This document shows positions 55,525 to 64,000 of a stretch of 64,000 bases of DNA, piece after piece. Position 1 is the stretch's first letter. Each line of letters begins with the position of its first letter. Made by a program: the position numbers and the translations under genes. The notes beneath the pieces were generated by a model. It was not told where the DNA came from. It ran no database searches and worked only from the letters and a program-made list of their open reading frames with translations. Source of the stretch: Cristatella mucedo (taxonomy: Eukaryota > Bryozoa > Phylactolaemata > Cristatellidae); NCBI GenBank assembly GCA_009760855.2, contig WPIO01000008.1, positions 5,240,001-5,304,000 on the forward strand, given 5' to 3'.

Positions 55525-55752
55525 GCTGCTTAAAAAAGCTAGCTGATTCAACAGCCTCTTTTGCATAGCAACCGAAGAGCCTTTACGGCTAGCTGGATTC
55601 AATAGCCTCTTTTGCATAGCGACAAAAGAACATTAACGGCTATCACCACCGCTTACAGTGGCAATAAAGAATCACCCACAGCAGGATTCAAACACAAACG
55701 ACCTTGGGTCCGAGGTCGTGACAAGCATCCGCCTTACCTATTGAGCACACCG
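55525..55752 (-). mobile_element. tRNA-derived SINE, family 2, with duplicated tail
   Basis: Minus strand: AATAGGTAAGGCGGATGC, TTTGAATCCTGCTGTGGG, GATTCTTTATTGCC, then GCAAAAGAGGCTATTGAATC. The tail block is present twice, with starts about 50 bases apart (55538 and 55588). Confidence 0.75.
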
Positions 55753-56126
55753 TGCAAAGTCCTTCACTGTAACGATCGCTTAATCTTTGGCTCTTGTGCA
55801 TCCAACCGGTGGAAACATCCAAAATTCTGAGCTTTTAGAGGAATAGAGTTGTCTTACAGGGACAATGACTTTTAATGACACTGTAAAGGAATTTTTGTTT
55901 AAAACCACCGACAATACAGTTAGAAGCCAGATCTGGATATCAACAGCTCGTTTCCACCACCCACGTATCTTCGTATCCACGCATTTAGTGAAATATACAC
56001 TCACATTAGTAAGCACTCGCGTTCTGCGTTCTGCTCAAGTCGAACTTATGGGCACTTAATTTTACCGATGCAGCTGTACCGCGGTTCGCACTATTATTCT
56101 TGCTCAGAATGGCAGGAATGTGGTGA
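55753..56126. other. No recognisable feature
   Basis: Nothing recognised. Confidence 0.35.
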
Positions 56127-56216
56127 AATAATAATAATAATACATTTGATATAGTGCCCTCAGAGAACTCAATCTATTTCTAGGCACTTTAAATATACTG
56201 CAAAGGAAATCTCCGC
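56127..56216 (-). mobile_element. LINE 3' end fragment
   Basis: Minus strand: TTTGCAGTATATTTAAAGTG, degenerate hairpin, GGGCACTATATCAAATG, ATT tail. Confidence 0.75.
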
Positions 56217-56365
56217 TAATTTAGATATGGCTCTAATACTTAACGCCGCGGACCAACTTATCGCGAAAAGGCGTCTAGCTTCTGCTGCTAAACCGGTTGA
56301 GGCTGTCTCACGGCGTGCGGACCCTGAAAATAGCCGACGATAGCAATTGCCCCACCTTATTATTT

Positions 56366-56490
56366 ACGATAGAGGTCAAGGTCATTTTATCTGATCGCCG
56401 ACGTCGTGGGCTCGAGTCGTGTGGCAAATGTGAGGACCGTGGATAGAGATTAAGTTCTCTTAGAGCGCTACACAGATTAATTATATATTA
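56366..56490 (+). mobile_element. SINE family 1, head-damaged
   Basis: GACGTCGTGGGCTCGAGTC then GGATAGAGATTAAGTTCTC, GAGCGCTACACAGATTAAT. Confidence 0.75.
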
Positions 56491-57663
56491 TATTATGATA
56501 CTTATTAAAAAAGTTTATCATGCACGTGCGTACTGATGATATCCGGTGTTCCTCTCTTCTAATCCTTAGTGCGCTTAGGCATTAAAGTATCACCAAAATT
56601 CCACCCGAATATGTTCTATTAAATGTAATTGAACCCTCTGAAGAGACTGAAATAAAATATAAATGGTTTCCAAGTCCGTGACTTTTCTTACAGACGGACT
56701 GCAATCAGTGCATAACAAATTCAACGATTACAAAGTCGTCATTTGCTCGAAATTAAGATGTATTTTAATTTGGAGCTTTTTTAGCGACTCAATAAGAGCA
56801 AAGCCTGCCCAAAATTCTTTAACTTTATAAAAATGATGCTAACAGGTACCGAGCAGATATTTTATGATGTAAAGCTATTAAAAAGTGCATACTTATTGTA
56901 ATCCACTTCTCGATGGTTTGACTAATGAAAGATTGAAATTTCTGTATAATGCTTTTAAGACAGCGAGCTGAGATTTAAAAAAATATTAGCGTGCTTAAAT
57001 TCGGAAGGCTCTTGCCGAGGGTCTCCAATGGTTACTAGTTGAGCACTGAATGCCGATATCTTACGCGAGTTTATATAATGGCAAACATTCTCCCTCCTAT
57101 CTTGCCAGCCCGTGATGAGATAGATAGTTGACCACGTTTGCTCATTCGGATAAAATTGACAGGCTGTTCTTGCCTGGAACGCATTGAAGGTAGGAGGTCA
57201 GTCTTTCCATTCTATTGCTGATATACTCTCTAGAATATTTGTTACCGTGACGAGCTCAAATTCAGGCGAAGTAAATTGAGTGAAGTCGCATCAGTGAATG
57301 GCACCTAAATTAGGCGTACAAGCGTGCTTTTGCGATGGGATGCGGCAAACAAGCATATAAATATAAAATCTTATTAAAAGCCTGTGATGAAAAATCATGT
57401 GGGCCACTAGCAACATCATGAAAACTGCTCGTAAATCTAAATACGTTGATGCCATTATATCGTAGCTACCTGTACGTATACACCCTTATTGATACTGATA
57501 AGGTCACGAGTGTAAACTGGTAGCTCTGGGCAGCAATTTTGTAGCACAGCAGATGTAGAGTCACCTAGGTGCCGTACTCGACGCCCATTAAAGCAAATCG
57601 CCAGCGAAGTATTTCGCTCCAGCTCCAGCTCGTGTTCGTTGTGGTTTAAAATGTATTCGCAGG

Positions 57664-57664
<1 letters not shown>
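56491..57664. other. No recognisable feature, AT-rich
   Basis: AT-rich sequence without exons or repeats that I can support. Confidence 0.4.

Positions 57665-57712
<48 letters not shown>
57665..57712. repeat. (TA)n microsatellite
   Basis: Uninterrupted TA of about 48 bases. Confidence 0.97.
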
Positions 57713-57713
<1 letters not shown>

Positions 57714-58560
57714 CGGCAGCAAAGCATTGCAGTGCGTCAAAATCTACTAAATTAAGCACGGATGCTCTGGCAAGTCGCCAGCCATGCCCGTCAGGTTAGA
57801 TGCTGCTGGAAAAAAGCCGTACGTTTTGAAGAGGAAGTGCTACCGACTCTGCTTGCGGCAGGCAGGCACTGTATCCGTAGGCACTCTGCCAGCGGCAGGC
57901 CGGCACTGTGTCTGCACTGTTTGTTTCTCTTCTTTTCAGCCCGGCCCCTTACCTCGCTCCGCCTCCGCCTCCCCCTCCTCACCGGTGGTAGCAGCTTTGT
58001 GCGAGGAAGATATTCAGATATGCGGCTCCCTCCTTATCTCCGGGGGTTATTTACATAGCTGAACGCCATCGCACGTGCTTTTTCTCACAATAATCGTCGG
58101 CATACCCAGAGCCGGCTTTGCAACAGAAGCACACTGAGAATGCTTTTTATGAGAGGCTTGCTGAACGCTGCTTAGGCGTTCATCTAAGGCGCACAGCGAA
58201 TATGGGATTCACGTCAAGATAGGAACTTGTTGGTGGATTCTTTGGCGGACTGCCTACCTACTAGGATAAATAGGATCGTTCCCCGATCGAGGCGAGATTT
58301 TTTCGGCTCCTAGTCCCACATCAGACGACCTGTGGTTTTTCTGTATTGCGAAACAGTGTAACCGTGATGCCCCAAACTTCGGCGCACTAAAATATTGCTT
58401 TCCAGCAACAGTGATTGTGAAACTTCATCAAAAATCCAAAAAAACAAGGCTATGTGGTGCCAGCAAAATGCAGTCTAGCGGGCAGGTGAGCACAGTATGG
58501 GTGTTAAACCACTAGTCAGCACCAAGACACTGAATTCTCTATAGAAAGGTTCAAATCCGC
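57713..58560. other. No recognisable feature
   Basis: Contains GGCAGGC/GGCACTG words repeated three times around 57855-57910. Otherwise nothing. Confidence 0.35.
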
Positions 58561-58668
58561 CCTGTTTTGGCTCAAAGGTGAGGTACTCGCCTTTAATAAC
58601 CACGCTCGTGAGCTCGAGCCCTGTGGTTCATGCAAAGCGCGTGGAGAGAGATTAAGTTCTCTTACATA
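58561..58668 (+). mobile_element. SINE family 1, diverged
   Basis: TTTTGGCTCAAAGGTGAGG, GTGAGCTCGAGCCCTGTG, AAAGCGCGTGGAGAGAGATT, AAGTTCTCTTACATAAA. The distal stem of the hairpin is lost. Confidence 0.75.
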
Positions 58669-58674
58669 AAAATG

Positions 58675-58723
58675 AAACACACACACATATTTATATATGT
58701 GCTTGTGTGTGTGTGTGTGTGTG

Positions 58724-58795
<72 letters not shown>

Positions 58796-58822
58796 TGCGT
58801 GTGTCTGTGTCTGTGTGTGTCA
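58675..58822. repeat. (CA/TA/GT)n compound microsatellite
   Basis: A short CA run, TATTTATATA, then about 115 bases of GT, starting within ten bases of the SINE end. Confidence 0.96.
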
Positions 58823-58959
58823 AGTGATGAACAGAAACGAGGTACCTGCGTTGATGGCAAAGTTTCTAGCGCGGGCCCTAGCCACATGTCTGAAGCCAGT
58901 CACTAGCTCTTAAAATAACCCTGAACGACTGCTAAGATAGCTATGAAAGCCAACGGTTC

Positions 58960-58965
58960 TTTATT
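58960..58965 (-). terminator. Possible polyadenylation signal of COLGALT copy B
   Basis: AATAAA on the minus strand about 265 bases after the copy B stop codon. Confidence 0.4.
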
Positions 58966-59229
58966 TGGCATTATCACGAAGACCTGAAAGAGTGCTTCCA
59001 TTCTAGGGGCTGTAACGGCAACGCATCTACAGCCTAGTCACTATGGATGGCGCTATACAAAAAGTTACAGCCGAACGCTCGGCAGTATGCCGCTGCACAA
59101 CGAGGGACGTGTCGGCCAGCTCAAAAGTCCGCTCGCACGCCACGAATTCCTGTCCGAAATGTCAGCAGCGCACTGTTTGCAATCAGCAGCCGCTACTATC
59201 CAGTGCAGCTGGCGCCAGACTTTTGCCTC

Positions 59230-59458
59230 TCACAGCTCCACGCGACGATTGCCGGAAGTTTCAGCCGCCGGGCCGCTGTTTTCTGACCCACGCACGGTTT
59301 TCTCGGCGTCTGGCGGTTCGTCGGTGGCTTCGGCGGAGGAATTCTCCGTGTCTGAGACGTAGCCGGCGTCTCCCGCGTAGCGCAGGGGCTCCAGGAGAGC
59401 AGGGTGAGCAGCCAGGGCGACCAGGTCTCGCGGCCGAAAATGCTCCATCCAGTCGGGC
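59230..59458 (-). CDS. COLGALT: COLGALT B exon equal to A exon 14
   Basis: Acceptor TCCACAAG|, stop TGA. Encodes DWMEHFRPRDLVALAAHPAL, GDAGYVSDTE (closer to the family consensus than copy A), an acidic tail and RRVEL. Confidence 0.93.
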
Positions 59459-60970
59459 CTTGTGGAAAAACGCAGCAAAACCGTACGCACGCGAGCCTGC
59501 AAGTAGTGCGCGAGTGACTGGAGGCTTGCAACGTCACGCGGCTAACTTTTCGCCGCAATCGGAGGATGTCAATTGACCATTGAGATGACCCGTGGCCGCC
59601 AGGTGCCAGTGGTCACGAGGAGGCATTAGCAAGACAAAGATCTAAGAGTATAAGGCAGCTGCAAGACTGCAAGACTGCAAACGGCATCCGCCAGGCACGC
59701 AGGCAGAAATATAGGTATACATCCGGCGCACAGGTAGGAATCTTTGTACGGGAAACTGAGAGCAAAGATGGCGAGTATGCGTCGGGAAAAAGTGACGGCA
59801 ACGAAGTTACAACTTCGATCGCAGAGCTGAACTGTCGTGAGCATTAACTAGATTAGCTTTCTTACACCTTACTTTCTTTGCTTCATACTCGCAATTTTAC
59901 CAAGGAATCGACTTGCAGAGGCTCGTCGAATCCTTTCAAATTAACATTCTAGTTGGTTATATGCGGAAGTTTTCGTAAACTAACCTGGCTGCACTATTCT
60001 AACCTAGTGAGTAGTATGGAGCTAGGAGCAGGTGTACGATGCAGTTACGAGTAGAAAGAGATCTCTCAGTCTACGCAGCTAGACGTAACTCGTGGCTAGT
60101 TTGCACATGTGTGGCTCGGTCTCACCTTACAAGAGTCGCACGATACAAGCTCCTAGCAGTCACTGACACAGCCTCGTGGCTAGTTTGTTCGCGTGACTCG
60201 GCCTCGCCTGGCAGTCACCTTAAGCAAGACTTCAACTCATAACCTTCGCTTCGGAGGTTCCGAGCAGAAGACTTTCTGGTGAGACGTCTAGATTTCATGT
60301 AATGACAGGACCTAATTAAACTAATTAGTCGGGTACAGGTAGTATGTACTGCTAGCACTTTAAGGTGATCGATCAGCTCACAGAAAAACAATGGTTTCTT
60401 TTATTGTCTCCTAAAATCGAGCTTTGAAGATCTCGGCTAGTTCAATGGACAACCAAACCGATCCTGAACGGCAGATGGAACACGCCGAGCACCAGCATGG
60501 CGATGTTTCCCTTGGAAGCGGCTTTAGAGCATCCAACCCCTTGACATTGGGTTTGGCAGCATCATAGGAATACCCACCCTATAACTCTGCACCACGATCT
60601 CTCTCGCTTGCTTCTTTTACCCTAAAAGTTTTCTCTCATTCACACCTCTGTGAATGTCTTCTTTCATAGCTCACACTTTTAATTTGTATTTCTTTTTTTC
60701 TAGCTCCTCGCTCCCCTTTATACACACAAGCACACACACACACGCACACACACACACACACACTCGCACACGCACACACACGTTCGAACGCAGGCATGTA
60801 CGCATGCGCGCACGCACGCATGCACACGCACTCACACCTTATACCTTGTATGTGTATCTCTCTGACTTGGCATGTCTGCTTTCCCAACTCTCTCTCTCTC
60901 TCTCTCTCTCTTATTGTATAGCTCTTTCCTCTCTCTGTCACATTCTTCTCTCCCCGTCTGCCATCTCTAG

Positions 60971-61011
<41 letters not shown>

Positions 61012-62461
61012 TCTCTTCACAATCTAAACTCCGCCGCTCTCTCTCCCACTTACTCACTAGATCTAATTTCCACTTCTGCTGTCACTCTCTACTTCTCAGA
61101 CTTTCTAAATTCCGTCATTCACTCCCTTTCTGCTCTCTCTTTCTCTGCTCTCTTTTGTGCTCTCTCCACTTCTCTCCTGCGCACCTGTTGTGCTTGTCGA
61201 ACACAATAGGCAGGAACTCGTCGACGGGCACGAGCTTCTCCAGAGGCCGATGCGCCAGCAGCTTCCGAATGCCCGCGCTGGTGAGTGCGTAGCCGATGGC
61301 CCAATACGTGTAGCCCGGCCAAGCTAGCGCAAAGCCGTCCAGCCATTCGTCGCCGCCCATTATCTTGCGACCAAGAAACCTGTAGTGCAGACCAAACGCG
61401 TGCGTGAACGCGAATCACATCTCACGGGCAGCCCAATCCCAAAGCCTCACGCCAGCAGGCTTCTGCAGAGGGCAGATTCAACACAGCCGATTCATGTGCC
61501 GAATGGTGGGCTAACGTACAGCAGCTCCCACTTGTTGCCGTAGCCCAGCCTCATTATGTCGTCCAGAACGCGATGTAGACGTGGCACAAATGAGCGACCG
61601 AACCGAACGTCATCTTCGAATATAATAATCTTCGAGTAGTTATGCTCAATTGCCTTAAAATACCGATCGCAAAACTGTGTTGACCTGGGTGACTGAGCCT
61701 CCGAGAGGCTTGATACATTTCTATGCGGGCAGCCAAGCTTGCTTCGCTGCAGGAATTGCAAATAAGTTACTTCCACAATAAATTTATCGGTGGTGCTGGC
61801 ATTCTGTGTAAGCTGTCCTGAGCTGGTGATAGCAAGCAGCCGCATTGAATGCGTCAGCCACACAATTTTCAATCAGAAATTCAAGCAAAGCCGAATCGTT
61901 CCACTGAGAGAGTTATGCAACCCTACAGGACGAAATTCGAAAAGGTGTGCTACGTAGGTAGGCAGGTCTTTGAACCTGTAGGCGGTCAACTGAGTAGTTT
62001 CCAGTAAAATTGGGTGCGACTACATTATTTCCGTGAAGACGTTGGCCTAGTATGGCTGCCCAAACCGACCTACTCCACAGTCATCAAAAAGAAAGCCTAG
62101 TGCCGACCACTGATGTCTTTAAGGTGCTGTACAAATCCTTACTCCTCGACGCTTGTCTAATCATAACGTGCTGGTGCTTTTGCATGCTTGACTAAGCAGA
62201 ATAGCCTGCCTGCCGATTGTTTACATTTGAGTTATTGCTGCTCTTGCAGCGCTGTTGTATTGCACATGAAAAGCGCTTCAGTTCTCTCTGGGTGCTACAC
62301 GAAAGACATATAATAATAATAATAATTATTATTATTATTGCTATTGGGATCACTCAATGCATTTCACCTCGTTGACAGGAAGAGGGGTCGGATGGCCACT
62401 CACATCTTCCCATATGAAATAGTGGCTAAGGAAGCAGCCAATTTCCCCGATCTTCAGTGGC
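59230..62461 (-). CDS. COLGALT: Procollagen galactosyltransferase, tandem copy B (3' half)
   Basis: Four exons on the minus strand, 62461-62404, 61653-61520, 61379-61185 and 59458-59230, align one to one with exons 11-14 of copy A with identical phases. They encode PLKIGEIGCFLSHYFIWED, NYSKIIIFEDDVRFGRSFVP, KLVPVDEFLPIVFDKH and YAGDAGYVSDTE with the same RRVEL end. The protein is clearly diverged from copy A (about four residues in five kept in exon 13, fewer in exon 14), so this is not an assembly duplicate. Exons 1-10 are not seen between 62462 and 64000 and should lie to the right. No stop or frameshift breaks the four exons. Confidence 0.9.
60720..60786. repeat. (CA)n microsatellite, interrupted
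   Basis: CACACACG-type units in the last intron of COLGALT B. Confidence 0.9.
60886..61180. repeat. CT-rich region next to COLGALT B exon 13
   Basis: Two pure CT runs (60886-60912, 60976-61011) within a longer pyrimidine-rich stretch reaching to the exon 13 donor. On the coding strand it is GA-rich. Confidence 0.9.
61185..61379 (-). CDS. COLGALT: COLGALT B exon equal to A exon 13
   Basis: Acceptor ACTACAG|, donor AACAG|GTGCGC; 195 bases, one codon shorter than in copy A (IMGGDEW versus IMNIGDEW). Confidence 0.93.
61520..61653 (-). CDS. COLGALT: COLGALT B exon equal to A exon 12
   Basis: Acceptor TTTTAAG|, donor CTGCT|GTACGT; 134 bases, FEDDVRF kept. Confidence 0.93.
62255..62342 (+). mobile_element. 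LINE-like 3' end, diverged
   Basis: AAAAGCGCTTCAGTTCTCTC, GGGTGCTACACGAAAG and a mixed AAT/ATT tail. Same variant as 39228-39328, and it lies in the equivalent intron (after exon 11) region of copy B as that copy does in copy A. Confidence 0.65.
62404..62461 (-). CDS. COLGALT: COLGALT B exon equal to A exon 11
   Basis: Acceptor CTTACAG|, donor GAT|GTGAGT; 58 bases. Leftmost (5'-most) copy B exon in the window. Confidence 0.92.
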
Positions 62462-63892
62462 CTGTAAGAGAAAGGGGGCAGCGTTTGAACGGCTGCGTGG
62501 ATGGCAAGCAGGAAGATCGCACGCTGCTGCTGCAGCGCTGGACTCTGGCAGAACAAAACATGGCCGCTCGCTGACTAACCGGCGCAGCTGCTTTGCTCGC
62601 TGTGGAACTCCTTTCCGACGAACACACGAGAATAAAAAACAGTTTGCTTGGCTTGCCGTTTCGATCTCTTCCATTGCACAAAGAAGCACTTCATCAGGAC
62701 TCATCGTACAACTTCTACATATACTCTGGAGTTCTGCGATGACAACTAGTTAGAGGATATTCTAGCTTTTTATGTGGTGGGGAAACTAATTGTTTTTTAA
62801 GCAACCTGACGCGTCTTGGCTGCTTCTGCTCAAGTCCTCCAGCCGGAAATGCAGTGCTGTCGAGAAGGCACGCTGCACACTGCTCTGCGTAATCAGCTGT
62901 ATCCCGAACAGGCTTTGTAATGGCATCGGCAGTCTAGCACCCTTGGTCGTCGGCCTGCAGGCTCTTCTGGAGCTGAACGATAAAGCAGGCTTCTGCAGTC
63001 GTCATGTCGGGCAGCGTTGCCGATTTTTTTTCAGTTGCAACAGCAGGTTGACGAACTCGTTGTGCAAAGTACAAAGCATCAGCAGAAAGTCAGAGGGTTT
63101 GAAGAGTATTGCCGACGTTTGCAGGTTTCCTGCAGTTTCCTGTCAAATTTTGGTTTTTTAATTTTGGCGGTGGCCTTTACTACTGGCCCAGCCTTCGTGC
63201 AGCTCCAAACAAACTGTGTGCGCCACTTTCCCTGCTTGATCCTGCGATAAGTCGATTGCACATTCTTCGAGATTCATTTAACCTGGGGCCATGTTGTCTT
63301 GCACGACTGGAAACCCCAGTCCCAAGCAGCTGCGATGTGGACTCTTCCAGTATGGACTTCTTCAGCGAAGCCACTTTGAATGCCGTATGGGACTAGCTAG
63401 CGTCCACAGTAGAAAGACAGCATCGCTAGAACCAAGCTTTGCTTTGGGATCTATAGATGCTGCTGTCTTTAAGGCTCAGTAATACGATTGTAGGCCGGAA
63501 GGAAATATGATGCCAAACGGCTCTCTGGGTTGGCATCTTTTAGCGACTCTGAAGTCTTCTTCCTCAATATTCCGATTAACCTCGTTGTCTCGACAACGTG
63601 CAGTGGCCATTGATGCTGGGCAAATAGTTGAACGGCTAAATAGCAGTACTCGCCTCCGCCTGACATTTCGCTGCAGCGGCGGCTGCACCGGCCTCTTAAG
63701 CCCGCCGAAACAGGCTGGCGGCTCAAAGCGCGAAGCACCGCACGCCGTGCGTACCCACTAGCGGCCACGCCCACGCGAACAGAGCCCGCCAAACGCAGGA
63801 CGCTTCTGCTTGGTGAAAGTGAAGAAAAAGGGGCAGCTGATTCGACCGCCTCGTTCATACATCGGCAGAGGAGCCGAGGCGGACGACTATAC
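62462..63892. other. No supported gene; upstream intron of COLGALT B
   Basis: Should be intron 10 of copy B. I looked for the exon 10 equivalent on the minus strand and did not find it. Several open frames occur but none shows a domain. Confidence 0.4.
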
Positions 63893-64000
63893 GGTCCATG
63901 CATTCGTGACATCTCGTCTCGACTTCTGCAACTCACTGCTTACTGGCCTACCAGCATGTGCGATCAGGCGATTGCAGCTGGTGCAAAACTCTGCAGCTAG
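63893..64000 (+). mobile_element. LINE coding-end fragment, runs off the window
   Basis: Matches 17429-17536 of the large LINE with about five differences in 108 bases, so a recent 5'-truncated copy that should continue to a 3' hairpin beyond the edge. Confidence 0.9.

Noticed and set aside
62790-63161. A + strand frame of 123 codons near the right edge
   Set aside because: No domain or splice context; the region should be an intron of copy B on the other strand.

Overview
This is a nuclear genome window from a metazoan, almost certainly an invertebrate. Its genes are split by introns of 0.1-4.4 kb with GT-AG splice sites. It carries short non-LTR retrotransposon and tRNA-derived SINE copies, long GA, CA and CT microsatellites, and a collagen-modifying enzyme gene that is typical of animals. 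I cannot place the species from sequence alone. Most long open frames here are low-complexity translations or GC-rich shadows and were not annotated.

Left part (1-36.3 kb). Two places have good protein evidence. A compact, apparently intronless DHHC palmitoyltransferase of the ZDHHC24 type lies at 10492-11589 (+), with an AATAAA about 80 bases after the stop. A chain of candidate exons on the + strand (14557-21037, possibly continuing at 26714-27442) would encode a secreted or membrane-anchored protein that I do not recognise; a LINE copy sits in one of its introns. A GC/CpG-rich block at about 6.3-8.6 kb looks like a promoter island and holds one possible minus-strand first exon. The rest is repeats: LINE 3' ends, SINEs, a ~121-bp satellite-like array (22.3-23.07 kb), a 14-bp minisatellite and microsatellites.

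Right part (36.3-62.5 kb). A complete procollagen galactosyltransferase gene (COLGALT, glycosyltransferase family 25) runs on the minus strand from 55283 to 36309. It has 14 exons, every splice phase closes, and the product is about 611 residues ending in RVEL, an ER-retrieval-type tail. A second tandem copy on the same strand contributes its last four exons (62461 to 59230); the rest of it would lie beyond the right edge. Three of the four shared exon lengths are the same or differ by one codon, and all intron phases are kept between the copies, so they are paralogs from a tandem duplication.

Repeats as a system. The most abundant repeat is a CR1/L2-like LINE. Its best copy is at about 16036-18141; it lacks the 5' part, has an in-frame stop, a frameshift and a damaged YADD box. 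It ends in a hairpin (GCGCC...GGCGC) followed by (ATT)n. A tRNA-derived SINE family shares that same 3' hairpin, which suggests the SINE borrows the LINE machinery. Several SINE copies run directly into TG/CA microsatellites at their 3' ends.
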